This document shows, one piece after another, positions 1-10,741 of a DNA stretch of 42,982 bases. Numbering within the stretch: the first letter of the stretch is position 1; every line of letters starts with the position of its first letter. Source of the DNA: Rheinheimera sp. UJ63 (GTDB taxonomy: Bacteria; Pseudomonadota; Gammaproteobacteria; Enterobacterales; Alteromonadaceae); NCBI RefSeq assembly GCF_021568285.1, contig NZ_JAKGTQ010000012.1:1-42982 (forward strand). Reading direction: 5' to 3'. Position numbers and translations under genes: made by a program. The notes beneath the pieces were generated by a model, which saw only the letters and a program-made list of their open reading frames with translations, was not told the DNA's origin and made no database searches.

Positions 1-125
1 GCTTACGCCCATTTTTCTCGGCGCGAGAAAGCTTAAGGATGTCTTCAGCAGTATGATTCATAAGACTCAGAGTATGATGATTTGGTGAGTACAATTAGAG
101 CAGAAAACAAGATGGAATGGTATAA

Positions 126-164
126 TACATCCTTGTACGCTCCTCTTTTGCATCCATGCAAAAG
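126..164 (-). promoter_or_regulatory. Double hairpin with CsrA/RsmA-like GGA loops
   Basis: Read on the minus strand, a 20-bp interrupted palindrome (arms CTTTTGCAT and ATGCAAAAG, 164 to 145) presents a TGGA loop. After AGGAGC it is followed by GTACAAGGATGT (138 to 127), which folds as TACA-AGGA-TGTA. The second element matches the SELEX-derived CsrA consensus RUACARGGAUGU at every position. Known biology: CsrA/RsmA binds GGA in hairpin loops, and paired sites are typical of CsrA-titrating RNAs and of regulated leaders. That this locus is transcribed is inference. It could equally be one copy of a dispersed palindromic repeat. Apart from this element I see no convincing gene in 1-395. Confidence 0.45.
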
Positions 165-395
165 ACGTCCCCAGCCAAATTCTGCCCTATGCTGTATTGT
201 GCTATTCGATTTGATTATAGCTTTTCCTCTTAAAGAACTGTTCAGCACTGCCAGTCTCTAGGTTCTCTCTAATCACGCGTGCAGTACCACTGACAAAACG
301 CTTCAAACCATTGCCAATGCCTCACCAATCGCCTCATAGTGATTTTCTTTATTTGTTTGGGTGGGGTTTTCAATGCTTGAAGATCCAGTGCATTG

Positions 396-1322
396 TCAGC
401 GGTTTAATAAATCGAATTGCTGATCACTGAGGATCTTTCGATAATGTAACCCTGCTAAACCTTGTAATCCACCGGTGTGGAAAAAAGCGATGCGTTTATT
501 TGCTGGGATCTTGCCTTGATCTAATAGCGTGAATAATTGTTGTAGTGCTTTGCCGGTATACACCGGTTCTATACTGATATTCTGTTGTTGTTTTGCCTGA
601 CAACAAAAATCGATTAACTCGTTAGATACCTTGGCATAGTTAGAGTCGGCAGGTTGAATTGACCAGTTTTGATCATTTGCGGCAGCTATCATTGAATGAG
701 GTAAACATCGTTTTACCTTGTCTGTTAAGGCGCTGTCTTTGACGACGGCTAAACCCAATATTTGCGTATGCGGATATCGCTGGATCAGACCTGCCAAAGT
801 GCCGCCACTGGCCGTAGCACAGCATAGTATGTCGGCAAGACCATGGGGTGTATCGGCTAACGGTAATGTGGCAACGCCTGCTGCACCTTGTAAATTGCTG
901 CCACCTTCCGGTATCACAAGATAATCGGGATACTGTTGCTGCAAATATAAATTGAACTCACTGCTTGAGCGCTGTCTAAACTGTGTTCGTGTTAAGGCGT
1001 GTAATTGCATGCCATGTTTTAAGCACTGGGCTAATGTTGGGTTATTTAAGTCTAGCTGCTCGGTACGCACTAAGCCGATGGTTGGAAAATGGTAATAGTG
1101 TCCAGCAGCAGCGAGGGCGGCTAAATGGTTAGAGAAGGCTCCGCCTAAGCTAAGAATGCCTTGCGTGGGCAAACGTTGTTGTAATGCGTTGTGTAATTTG
1201 AGCCACTTATTACCCGCAATTTCAGCCACAGGCGGGACTAGGTTTAATAACCATAGCTCGTTGTTGTTCGCGCCGAGGCGTTTGTCATACCAGCGTTGCC
1301 AGTGTATTGAGGGAAGTGTCAT
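396..1322 (-). CDS. 1-aminocyclopropane-1-carboxylate deaminase/D-cysteine desulfhydrase family PLP enzyme
   Basis: A 308-residue protein of the tryptophan-synthase-beta (fold type II) PLP family. GNKWLK at residues 38-42 corresponds to the GNK motif whose lysine (here K39) carries PLP in ACC deaminase. It is followed by SLGGAFSN (58-65), the glycine-rich EGGSNLQGAAG and the phosphate-binding CATASGGTLAG segment. Family members release ammonia and 2-oxobutyrate or pyruvate from ACC or D-cysteine; the substrate cannot be read from sequence, and D-cysteine desulfhydrase activity is more usual in gammaproteobacteria. It begins with ATG and is transcribed away from mreB, so the 1323-1615 interval holds two divergent promoters. 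The length is slightly short of the usual 310-340 residues. I see no operon partner. Confidence 0.82.
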   Translation of the reverse strand: MTLPSIHWQRWYDKRLGANNNELWLLNLVPPVAEIAGNKWLKLHNALQQRLPTQGILSLGGAFSNHLAALAAAGHYYHFPTIGLVRTEQLDLNNPTLAQCLKHGMQLHALTRTQFRQRSSSEFNLYLQQQYPDYLVIPEGGSNLQGAAGVATLPLADTPHGLADILCCATASGGTLAGLIQRYPHTQILGLAVVKDSALTDKVKRCLPHSMIAAANDQNWSIQPADSNYAKVSNELIDFCCQAKQQQNISIEPVYTGKALQQLFTLLDQGKIPANKRIAFFHTGGLQGLAGLHYRKILSDQQFDLLNR

Positions 1323-1472
1323 CGTCGTTATTCGTCTGCTTATCTTTAAGGTAAATTACTATTACAGTATAAGGTGCAGCGAGTATAACTGCCGCGGTGA
1401 TTTGTTAGCAAAGCACGTGAATAGCTGACAAAAAAGCAGCAATACGTGGTTTTTTTCAGTAATTGGGTTAAT

Positions 1473-1501
1473 TTGGCAAAAAAGTCATAAAAAGCTATTT
1501 T
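1473..1501 (+). promoter_or_regulatory. Candidate sigma-70 promoter for mreB
   Basis: TTGGCA (1473-1478) and TATTTT (1496-1501) are separated by 17 bp, about 115 bp upstream of the mreB ATG. The surrounding A/T tracts resemble an UP element and a curved promoter region. No other good match lies between the divergent gene and mreB. This is prediction by consensus only. Confidence 0.4.
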
Positions 1502-1561
1502 CTTGCCTGAGACTTACTTAGAATAGCGTTAACTCTTCTAAAATTTTTTTCTGATTGCTGA

Positions 1562-2659
<1,098 letters not shown>

Positions 2660-2686
2660 TGAGGTTTAGCACCGTCAGAGACCTAC

Positions 2687-3544
2687 ATGAATGATTTTTT
2701 TAGTCGTGGCCCGGCACTCGGGCTACGTTTAGTATTTGCTATAGCCTGCAGCGTCGGGCTAATGTTTGTTGACCGCTATACCGAAAGCTCCACGCAGTTG
2801 CGTAGTTATCTCACTTCAGCCGTTAGCCCGCTATTTTATGTGGCAAGTTTACCTGAAAGTCTTATTTCCGGTGCCTCAGAGCAGCTTTTGTCTCAGCAGC
2901 AGTTATTAGCTGAAAATGCTGAGCTCAAAACACGCTTATTGAACCAAGAAACGCAATTACAGTTGTTATCGTTTTTAAAACAAGAGAACAATAAACTACG
3001 AGCGTTACTTGGTTCAGCACCTGTGGTCGAGGGCCAGCGCCTGATTGCTGAAGTACTTGCCGTATATAGCCATCCTTTTAGTCATCAAATTGTGTTGAAC
3101 AAAGGCACTAATGATGGCGTCACGGTGCATCAACCCATTATCGATGAAAAAGGGGTGCTTGGGCAGATCGTCAGCGTTGGGCCAAATAGTAGCCGCGCTT
3201 TGTTAATTTCCGATAATACTCATGCAGTTTCATTACGTGCAGAACGTACTGGGGTGCGCACCGTGGCAGAAGGTTTAGGCCAATGGGATATGCTGCGCGT
3301 TATCCATTTACCGTTGAGTACCGATATTCGAGAGGGCGATCGCTTGTTAACCTCTGGCTTGGATGGCCGTTTCCCTGAAGGCTATCCCGTGGCGGAAGTC
3401 ATTAATGTTATTCGAGATGATAGCCAACCGTTTATGACGGTATATGCCAAACCTTATGCCAGCTTGGATCGCATCCGACATGTGTTGATCTTATGGCCAG
3501 GTACGCAGGTTGAAGCGGTGCGGCAGGAAGAGGAACCAGAATAA
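2687..3544 (+). CDS. mreC: Rod-shape-determining protein MreC
   Basis: A 285-residue bitopic inner-membrane protein that links MreB to RodA/PBP2 in the periplasm. A transmembrane helix lies at about 11-28 (LGLRLVFAIACSVGLMFV). It is followed by a glutamine- and leucine-rich coiled coil at about 62-106 and the beta-rich MreC core containing FSHQIVLNKG and GVLGQIVSVGP. The acidic C-terminal tail (QEEEPE) is typical. Its TAA shares its last base with the mreD ATG, so the two are translationally coupled. Nothing unusual is visible. Confidence 0.96.
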   Translation: MNDFFSRGPALGLRLVFAIACSVGLMFVDRYTESSTQLRSYLTSAVSPLFYVASLPESLISGASEQLLSQQQLLAENAELKTRLLNQETQLQLLSFLKQENNKLRALLGSAPVVEGQRLIAEVLAVYSHPFSHQIVLNKGTNDGVTVHQPIIDEKGVLGQIVSVGPNSSRALLISDNTHAVSLRAERTGVRTVAEGLGQWDMLRVIHLPLSTDIREGDRLLTSGLDGRFPEGYPVAEVINVIRDDSQPFMTVYAKPYASLDRIRHVLILWPGTQVEAVRQEEEPE

Positions 3545-4026
3545 TGCGCCCAGCACAGGGTTTAGGTTTTATTTATTTAAGTTTAATTACGGCGTTGTTG
3601 CTGACGGTTATTCCGGTACCGTTTCAATTCAGCTTATTTCGGCCCGATTGGGTGTTGCTTGTTTTAATGTATTGGACCTTAGCCTTACCACGTAGAGTGA
3701 ATATTGGTACGGCTTTCTTTATGGGGTTTTTAACCGACGTTCTGGTGGGCACTGTGTTAGGGGTTAACGCCTTAGCGTTTTCAGTGGTTGCTTTTGTGAT
3801 GGCGGTTAACCATCTGCAAATTCGCAACTTTGGTGTTATCCAACAAAGTTTATTAGTCGGTTTGTTGTTAGCACTGTATCAATTATTGCTTTTTTGGTTG
3901 AGTAACTTTTTAACTGGCGTTAATTTTCGCCCCGCTTATTTGTGGCCTGTGCTAACTGGCATGCTGGTTTGGCCTTGGTTGTTTTGGTTTTTACGGCGTT
4001 ATCGCCGCCAACTTAAGATCCAATAA
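3544..4026 (+). CDS. mreD: Rod-shape-determining protein MreD
   Basis: A 160-residue, very hydrophobic polytopic membrane protein with about five predicted helices and the family segment FRPDWVLLVLMYWTLALPRRVNIG near the second helix. It is the third member of the conserved elongasome operon. Its start overlaps the mreC stop (TAATG) and its own stop overlaps the maf start in the same way, showing a compact co-translated cluster. Confidence 0.95.
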   Translation: MRPAQGLGFIYLSLITALLLTVIPVPFQFSLFRPDWVLLVLMYWTLALPRRVNIGTAFFMGFLTDVLVGTVLGVNALAFSVVAFVMAVNHLQIRNFGVIQQSLLVGLLLALYQLLLFWLSNFLTGVNFRPAYLWPVLTGMLVWPWLFWFLRRYRRQLKIQ

Positions 4027-4592
4027 TGTATCCGAAAATTGCTTTAGCTTCAGCCTCACCTCGTCGGCGCGAATTGTTGCAACAGTTGGGTGTGGAGTTT
4101 GATTTAATCAGTGCGTCAATCGATGAAAGTGTTTTGCCAGATGAAGCGGCTGCCGCCTATGTTAGCCGTTTGGCACTGCAAAAAGCACAAGCCGGTGCCG
4201 CAAAAATTGCCAACGCATTACCGGTTCTGGGCTCAGACACCAGTGTGGTGGTTGACAATAAAATTTTAGGTAAGCCAACGGATTATGCTGATTTTTTGGC
4301 TATGATGCAGTTATTATCCGGCCGTCAGCATCAAGTTATGACCGCCGTTGCCATTGTTTCACCAAGCCAAACCTTACAAGCGTTAGCGATAACAGATGTG
4401 TTTTTCCGAGAAATTAGTGAAGCCGAAATGGCTGACTATTGGTTAACTAAAGAACCTTGCGATAAAGCCGGTGGTTATGGCATCCAGGGTTTAGCCGGTA
4501 AGTTTGTCGAAAAAATTCATGGTAGTTATAGTGCTGTAGTAGGTTTGCCGCTGTGTGAAACAGATCGTTTATTACAGCAGTTATCGAGGTAG
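4026..4592 (+). CDS. maf: Maf/YhdE nucleoside triphosphate pyrophosphatase
   Basis: A 188-residue Maf-family protein of the YhdE (dTTP/UTP pyrophosphatase) subgroup. It hydrolyses non-canonical or excess pyrimidine NTPs to NMPs and is linked to septum control. It shows the N-terminal LASASPRRRELL motif (7-17), the metal- and base-contacting GSDTSVV (69-75, D71) and the C-terminal DKAGGYGIQG block that marks the YhdE rather than the YceF subfamily. It sits between mreD (overlapping) and rng (2-nt gap), the same order as in E. coli. Confidence 0.93.
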   Translation: MYPKIALASASPRRRELLQQLGVEFDLISASIDESVLPDEAAAAYVSRLALQKAQAGAAKIANALPVLGSDTSVVVDNKILGKPTDYADFLAMMQLLSGRQHQVMTAVAIVSPSQTLQALAITDVFFREISEAEMADYWLTKEPCDKAGGYGIQGLAGKFVEKIHGSYSAVVGLPLCETDRLLQQLSR

Positions 4593-4594
4593 GC

Positions 4595-6061
4595 ATGAGT
4601 GCCGAGTTACTGATTAACGTTACCCCTACCGAAACACGTGTTGCGCTGATTGAAAATGGCGTGCTGCAAGAGTTGCATATCGAACGTCAGGCCCGCTTGG
4701 GGCTGGTGGGCAATATTTATGTCGGTAAAGTCAGCCGCGTATTGCCGGGCATGCAAGCCGCTTTTGTCGATATTGGTATTGATAAAGCCGCTTTTTTGCA
4801 TGCGTCAGATATCGTGCAGCACAATGAAGCCACTGAACTCGAACACAAACCCGGTATTAGTAAAGATATTCGTGTATTAGTGCGTGAAGGTCAGTACCTA
4901 TTAGTGCAGGTTGTTAAAGATCCGTTAGGGACTAAAGGCGCACGTTTAACCACAGACATCACCTTACCTTCACGCTATTTAGTCTTTATGCCCGATTCAA
5001 CGCATGTCGGTGTATCGCAGCGATTAGAAAGCGAAGCGGAGCGACAGCGGCTAAAAGAGATCGTATCCAATAATATGGACGACAGCGGGGGGTTTATTGT
5101 ACGTACTGCCGCAGAAGGCGCCGCTGAAGATGAACTGATACATGATGCCAAATTCTTAAAAAAACTCTGGAGCAAGGTGCTCAAGCGCAAAAAAAATACG
5201 CGCAAAGAAGCGGTTGTCTATGAAGACTTAACCTTGTGTTATCGCATATTACGTGACTTTGTCGGCACAGAGCTGGAGCGAGTACGAGTTGATTCAAAGC
5301 TTACCTTTCAACAACTTACCGCTTTTTGTGAAGAGTTTATGCCACAAAGTGTGCCCTTGCTAGAGTATTACCCCGGCGAGCGGCCTATTTTTGATATGTT
5401 CGATGTTGAAAATGAGATCCAGCGTGCTTTAGAGCGCAAGGTGCCTTTAAAAAGTGGCGGCTATTTGATTATCGATCAAACCGAAGCCATGACCACTATC
5501 GATGTGAATACCGGTGCCTTTGTCGGCCACCGAAATTTAGATGAAACCATTTTCAATACGAATACCGAAGCTACCCAAGCCATCGCCCGGCAATTACGGC
5601 TGCGTAACTTGGGCGGTATTATTATTATCGATTTTATCGATATGCAAAATGAAGAACATAAACGGCGCGTATTTCATAGTTTAGAGCTAGCATTAGCCCG
5701 CGATCGAGCCAAAACCAATATTCATGGTTTTTCTGCGCTGGGTTTAGTGGAAATGACGCGCAAAAGAACCCGCGAAAGTTTGGAACATATTCTATGCTCA
5801 GAGTGTCCAGTATGTATGGGCCGCGGTTCGTTAAAAACCGTTGAAACCGTTTGTTTTGAAATTTTGCGCGAAATCGTGCGGGTTAATCGGGCTTATTCTG
5901 CAGATAAATTTGTGGTTTATGTTGCACCTGTTGTTAAAGATGCACTAACGACAGATGAGTTTCATAGTTTAGCTGAGTTGCAGGTTTTTATAGGTAAGCA
6001 AATCAGCATACATGCAGAGCCGATGTATACACAGGAGCAGTTTGACGTGGTAATGATGTAG
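4595..6061 (+). CDS. rng: Ribonuclease G
   Basis: A 488-residue RNase E/G family endoribonuclease that matures the 16S rRNA 5' end and decays some mRNAs. The S1 domain lies at about 38-125. Catalytic aspartates D303 (TTIDVNTG) and D346 (IIIIDFIDMQ) fall at exactly the RNase E numbering, and the zinc-link CPVC is at 404-407. It lacks the long C-terminal degradosome scaffold, which separates RNase G from RNase E. GAGGTAGGC directly before the ATG is a good ribosome site. Co-transcribed with maf. Confidence 0.96.
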   Translation: MSAELLINVTPTETRVALIENGVLQELHIERQARLGLVGNIYVGKVSRVLPGMQAAFVDIGIDKAAFLHASDIVQHNEATELEHKPGISKDIRVLVREGQYLLVQVVKDPLGTKGARLTTDITLPSRYLVFMPDSTHVGVSQRLESEAERQRLKEIVSNNMDDSGGFIVRTAAEGAAEDELIHDAKFLKKLWSKVLKRKKNTRKEAVVYEDLTLCYRILRDFVGTELERVRVDSKLTFQQLTAFCEEFMPQSVPLLEYYPGERPIFDMFDVENEIQRALERKVPLKSGGYLIIDQTEAMTTIDVNTGAFVGHRNLDETIFNTNTEATQAIARQLRLRNLGGIIIIDFIDMQNEEHKRRVFHSLELALARDRAKTNIHGFSALGLVEMTRKRTRESLEHILCSECPVCMGRGSLKTVETVCFEILREIVRVNRAYSADKFVVYVAPVVKDALTTDEFHSLAELQVFIGKQISIHAEPMYTQEQFDVVMM

Positions 6062-9000
6062 TGCAGAAAACAAAGCAATTTTGTTTTTACTGTCTGCATA
6101 AATTATGGATAGCGCTGGCTATTTGTTTGGTGGTGTTAGCTACCGTGGTGTCGGTGCTACGCATTGCGCTACCTTATGCAGACAATTACAAGCACCATAT
6201 TGAACAGGTACTGACTGCACAACTCGGTACTGAAATTGCTATTGGCCAAATTACCGCCGCGTGGCGACAAAGCGGCCCCGCTCTAGTGTTAGAGCAAGTT
6301 GAGTTGAACGCGGCCGAGCAGCTACAACTGCATATTGAACAAACGTCTATTCGTATCGACTTCTGGGGGAGTCTTACCTCAAGACAACTTACCGCTGAAC
6401 ATTTTGAATTACGTGGCTTACGTTATTGGTTAGATGCCGATGCACTGGTGCAGCCGGGATCTAACCAAGTAGACTCGGTGAGTAAGGTGCTACTGGCGTT
6501 AGAGCAATTATTTTTCCGGCAATTAAAAGAATTTACCCTGCGCGATAGCCAGCTGATCCTGTTTAGCGCTGATAATCCGCAGTTGGTATTGGATATCAGC
6601 CAGTTAAATTGGCGCAACCTGCAAGAACACCACCAAGGTCATGGTGAGCTCTCCATCGCCGATGTTACGGCTAATACCGTCAGTTTTATCTTAGATTTTC
6701 AAGGCCCAAGCTTGGCTGAGGCACAGGGCCAGCTGTATCTGCAAAGCTCGGAGTTAGACTTAATCCCGTTATTTCGGCAGTGGCTGCCGCAAACCCATCG
6801 CTTAGAAAAAGCCAGTATTAACTTTGAGGCTTGGGCTTCGCTCGACAACGGTCAATTGCATCAAATCCATGTTGAGTTAGCAGATAACAGCATGCATTGG
6901 CAGCGCGCCGGTTCAAAGCACAGTTTAAAGTTAGGGCCAGGGCAATTGTTATGGCAACCGGTAGCCGAAGGCTGGCAATTGTTATCCAGTGAATTAAGTT
7001 TGGCGGATGAACTGGAAGTGTGGCCCGGGTTGCAATTTCAACTGCACAAAACCTCAGAGCGCTGGGTTGCTGCGATCCAGCAATTTCAGTTAGATGCCTT
7101 AGAGCCATTGGCGCAATTGTGGGCTGAAGACAGTCAAGTGCTGCAAGGCATTTTAGCCTATCAACCTTCGGGCTATTTAGAACAGGCGCATTTAGCATGG
7201 CAAGACGCGCAATGGCAGCTACAAGGCCAGTTTAGTGGTTTCAGTAATCTTGCGGTGAAAGACATTCCTGGCACTGAAAACTTAGCAGGGCAATTTTGGG
7301 CTGGTAACAACTTTGCCTGGTTAGCGCTGTCGGCAGAAGAGCAGCAATTAACCTGGGATGGTTTATTTAAACAGGCCTGGCCTTATCAGCAATTAACAGC
7401 GGATATTCGCTTACTTAAACGGAACAACGACTGGCAGCTACAGATCCCCACCTTACAGCTGCAAGCTACTGACTTTAGTTTTGACGGCCAACTGGCTTTA
7501 ACACTGTCTGAACAACCCGAGTTAGCTTTGCTGGCACAAGTCACCGGTTTAGATGCGGCCAATGCCCATTATTATTATCCGCAGCGCTATATGCCGGAGA
7601 AAACGCGAGACTATCTGACTAATGCGCTCAATAGCGGTCAAGTGATCCAAACCACTTTTTTGTGGCAAGGCGCCTTTGCCGATTATCCGTTTCGTGAAGG
7701 GCAAGGCCATTTTCAAGCTTTTGCCGAGCTAAGCGAAGGGGTGTTTTATTTTGCACCCGACTGGCCGGCGTTAACGGAGCTGCATGGAACTTTGCTATTT
7801 GATAATGCCAGTATGCTGATTGAATCACACAGCGCAAACCTTGCTGAATTGGCATTAACGGATGTGGTCAGCGCCACTATTCCGAATTTGTTTGACGCTG
7901 CCCAGTTGGATATTCGTTTAAATTCACAGTTAGACAGTCGCAATATCACCGAGGTCATCTCGCAGTCGTCATTAAAAGACAACTTAGGTAAAACGTTAGA
8001 ACACTTAGGGTTAATCGGCCCACAACGTGTTGAGATGCTAGTAGAAATAGGCTTACGTGAGCCAAGTGTGAAAGTGAGTGGTGTCACGCGTTTACTGAAT
8101 GTGCAAGCCAACTTACAAGCCCCCGCACTGCAAATTAATGGTTTAACGGGCAGTATTCAGTTTATTAATGAACAAATCAGCAGTGATCAGCTGCAATTTA
8201 ATTGGCAAGGCATTCAAGGTGCGGCGGAATTAAAAGGGAGCTTACAAGAAAAAGGTTACAAAGTTGACCTCGCTGTAAATGGCCTAACACCGGCGACCGA
8301 TCTCACTTTGCCGTTGTGGCCTGAAGCCGCAGATTTGCTTGAGGGGGAACTGGATTGGCAGTTAAAGCTGGCGTTATTGTTACCGAGCAGTGGTTTTACC
8401 TATCAGGCCGAGCTCAGTGCGCGGCTGGATGACTTAGCCGTAAACTTACCTACCCCCTTTGCTAAAACACAGCAGCAAGCTGCCAGCTTACAATTGGTGG
8501 CGCACGGTAATGAACAGCAAAGTTATTTTACGTTGGATTATCCAGCGCTGCTTAACTTTCAAGCCGAACTGCCACACAGTACAGGCGTGATAAGTCGTGC
8601 ACAGTTATCGGTTGGTAGTGCGGACCCAGGGCTGGGAAGTAAAGGGTTTAATGTCGACATCAATTTGCCAGCAGTCAGTTTGCTGCCATGGTACGAGTTT
8701 TTACAGCCGTTACTCAGTTTGAAGAGCGAGGGCCAAGGGTTGTTACCGCCGTTAAACAAAGTGCGTGGCCGTATTGGCGCGATAGCGCTACCCGATAATT
8801 TGCAGTTAACCAATACGGTTTTTGAGTTATCAAGCACAGATCAAACGTGGCAGTTACAGCTTAATGGCACAGAGTTAGCAAGTCGTTGGCAGTTTTTCCA
8901 TGACTGGCAAGCGCAAGGCATCGCCGCACAGTTTGATTACTTGCATCTTGCTTTACCCGAAAAAGACGCGGCCTTGGCAGAAAACGAACGCGCTGTAGCG

Positions 9001-9918
9001 TTATTAGCAGAGTTACCAGAGCAACAATGGTTAACGCAAATGGTGCCATTGCAATTAAGTTGTCAGGATTGCTCAATTGGTCATTACCGTTTTGGTTATG
9101 TCCAAATTCAAGCGGCGGGTACGGGTGATACTTGGCAGTTACGCCAATTCGATGCCGATTACAAAGGCAGTAAGCTTGGCGTGTCAGGCTATTGGCAGCC
9201 TGATAACGCAGCAGGTGTTAGCCATTTTAATGGTAGCTTCTCTAGCCCGAATATCGGTAACTTATTGGCTGAATATCAATTAAGCACCGCCATTAGCGGC
9301 AGCCGCAGTGACATTAGTTTTGAGCTAAATTGGCCAGGTGCGCCGCAACAATTTCGTTTAGGCTCACTCAATGGCAATGTTAAGTTTGCACTTGGTGATG
9401 GCGCTTTAACAGAGGTCAGCGATCAGGGCGCGCGGTTATTTTCACTGTTTAGCCTAGACTCGTTAGTGCGTAAATTGCGGCTCGATTTTCGTGATGTGTT
9501 TGCCAAAGGTTTTTACTACAACAAAATGAGTGGCACCCTGAACGTGCAGCGCGGTATTGCGCAAACCAATGACTTTGTGGTGGATGGTGTGCCAGGCAAT
9601 TTAGCGATTCAGGGCTATTCTGATCTGGTAAAACGGCAGATGGATTATCAAATGTCCTTTGCGCCAAAAGTGACCTCGAGTTTACCGGTGATCATTGCCT
9701 GGATGGTGAATCCCGCGACCGGTTTAGCGGCACTTGCCTTAGATGAAGTCTTTCAATCGGCAGAAGTGATCTCGCGTATTAATTTCACGGTAACCGGCAG
9801 TTTTGATAAACCGGTCGTGACGGAAGTCAATCGACACAGCACCGAAGTGCCCGTACCGGTGCGTATTGCTCAACCAGAGGCGGTTCCCCTTGATAACACT
9901 CAACCCCGCTCAGACTAA
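6061..9918 (+). CDS. yhdP: YhdP, AsmA-like intermembrane phospholipid transport protein
   Basis: A 1285-residue protein, close to the E. coli YhdP length. It is anchored by one N-terminal helix (about 15-37) and the rest is periplasmic, rich in beta-strands, of the DUF3971/AsmA-like bridge class. Members (YhdP, TamB, YdbH) form hydrophobic grooves that move phospholipid between inner and outer membranes. The C-terminal FNVDINLPAVS and QGYSDLVKRQMDYQMSF segments look like the conserved AsmA-like C region. It starts with GTG whose G is the last base of the rng TAG stop, so it is coupled to rng. Its 3' end overlaps the next gene. Confidence 0.93.
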   Translation: MQKTKQFCFYCLHKLWIALAICLVVLATVVSVLRIALPYADNYKHHIEQVLTAQLGTEIAIGQITAAWRQSGPALVLEQVELNAAEQLQLHIEQTSIRIDFWGSLTSRQLTAEHFELRGLRYWLDADALVQPGSNQVDSVSKVLLALEQLFFRQLKEFTLRDSQLILFSADNPQLVLDISQLNWRNLQEHHQGHGELSIADVTANTVSFILDFQGPSLAEAQGQLYLQSSELDLIPLFRQWLPQTHRLEKASINFEAWASLDNGQLHQIHVELADNSMHWQRAGSKHSLKLGPGQLLWQPVAEGWQLLSSELSLADELEVWPGLQFQLHKTSERWVAAIQQFQLDALEPLAQLWAEDSQVLQGILAYQPSGYLEQAHLAWQDAQWQLQGQFSGFSNLAVKDIPGTENLAGQFWAGNNFAWLALSAEEQQLTWDGLFKQAWPYQQLTADIRLLKRNNDWQLQIPTLQLQATDFSFDGQLALTLSEQPELALLAQVTGLDAANAHYYYPQRYMPEKTRDYLTNALNSGQVIQTTFLWQGAFADYPFREGQGHFQAFAELSEGVFYFAPDWPALTELHGTLLFDNASMLIESHSANLAELALTDVVSATIPNLFDAAQLDIRLNSQLDSRNITEVISQSSLKDNLGKTLEHLGLIGPQRVEMLVEIGLREPSVKVSGVTRLLNVQANLQAPALQINGLTGSIQFINEQISSDQLQFNWQGIQGAAELKGSLQEKGYKVDLAVNGLTPATDLTLPLWPEAADLLEGELDWQLKLALLLPSSGFTYQAELSARLDDLAVNLPTPFAKTQQQAASLQLVAHGNEQQSYFTLDYPALLNFQAELPHSTGVISRAQLSVGSADPGLGSKGFNVDINLPAVSLLPWYEFLQPLLSLKSEGQGLLPPLNKVRGRIGAIALPDNLQLTNTVFELSSTDQTWQLQLNGTELASRWQFFHDWQAQGIAAQFDYLHLALPEKDAALAENERAVALLAELPEQQWLTQMVPLQLSCQDCSIGHYRFGYVQIQAAGTGDTWQLRQFDADYKGSKLGVSGYWQPDNAAGVSHFNGSFSSPNIGNLLAEYQLSTAISGSRSDISFELNWPGAPQQFRLGSLNGNVKFALGDGALTEVSDQGARLFSLFSLDSLVRKLRLDFRDVFAKGFYYNKMSGTLNVQRGIAQTNDFVVDGVPGNLAIQGYSDLVKRQMDYQMSFAPKVTSSLPVIIAWMVNPATGLAALALDEVFQSAEVISRINFTVTGSFDKPVVTEVNRHSTEVPVPVRIAQPEAVPLDNTQPRSD

Positions 9919-10741
9919 GTGGCAGCTCAGTGCCATTCAATTTAACAGCCAGCCTGATCCCGAGAGTAATTTACGTTTCTTACGAGAGCAATTAGCACAA
10001 TTGCCGCGTGCTTTGCAGCATCTGGTGGTGCTGCCAGAGTGTTTTGCCGTATTTGGTGGGGCTGAAGGGGTACAGCAACGTTATCAAGAGCCGCTAGGGC
10101 ACGGGCCTATTCAGCAGGCTTGTGCGGCATTAGCTCAGCAGTATCAGCTGTACTTGGTGGCCGGTAGTTTACCAACATGCACCGATGAGTCAGCGCGTTT
10201 CGCTGCCAGCAGTGTATTTTTTGCGCCTGATGGCCAGCTATTGGCCGATTATCAAAAATTACATTTGTTTGATGTGAGCGTGAATGACAGCATGGGATCG
10301 TACCGCGAATCACTAAGTACCCAGCCGGGTAAGAAACTGACATTATCTGAACAGGGCAGTCTGAAACTGGGAATGACTATATGCTATGATGTGCGCTTTG
10401 CTGGCTTAACACAGGCGTTAGCCGAGCAGGGTATGAATGTACTCAGCGTGCCGGCGGCGTTTACCGAAGTCACCGGCGCGGCACATTGGCATACGTTATT
10501 ACGCGCCCGTGCTATTGAAAGCCAAAGCTTTGTGGTGGCGCCAGGCCAAACCGGTACCCATGCCAATGGGCGTAAAACATTCGGTCATAGCCTGATTATT
10601 AGCCCTTGGGGCGAGGTGTTAGCTGAGGCGGGTTCCGCCCCGGGTTGGATCTCAGTGGCGGTCGATTTGGCCGATTGCCAACAATTGGCCGTAAACATGC
10701 CAGTAAAGCAACATAACCGATTTAGAAGTGAGCTGAAATAA
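9890..10741 (+). CDS. Carbon-nitrogen hydrolase (nitrilase/Nit2-type amidase)
   Basis: About 283 residues from the proposed TTG start. The Glu-Lys-Cys triad of the nitrilase superfamily is visible: E50 in VVLPECF, K123 in [10 protein letters not shown] and C165 in MTICYDVRF. The arrangement fits the Nit1/Nit2/YbeM group, whose members hydrolyse deaminated glutathione or omega-amides; the substrate here is inferred. No ATG exists near the start. I prefer TTG 9890 (MITLNPAQ) with AGAGGC about ten bases upstream; a second TTG at 9866 is possible. Either way it overlaps the end of yhdP. Placement between yhdP and tldD is common in Shewanella-like genomes. Confidence 0.85.
   Translation: MITLNPAQTKWQLSAIQFNSQPDPESNLRFLREQLAQLPRALQHLVVLPECFAVFGGAEGVQQRYQEPLGHGPIQQACAALAQQYQLYLVAGSLPTCTDESARFAASSVFFAPDGQLLADYQKLHLFDVSVNDSMGSYRESLSTQPGKKLTLSEQGSLKLGMTICYDVRFAGLTQALAEQGMNVLSVPAAFTEVTGAAHWHTLLRARAIESQSFVVAPGQTGTHANGRKTFGHSLIISPWGEVLAEAGSAPGWISVAVDLADCQQLAVNMPVKQHNRFRSELK

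Noticed and set aside
45..248. A 67-residue minus-strand frame
   Set aside because: It runs straight through the GGA hairpins, has no ribosome site and no family resemblance; the DNA fold explains the sequence better.
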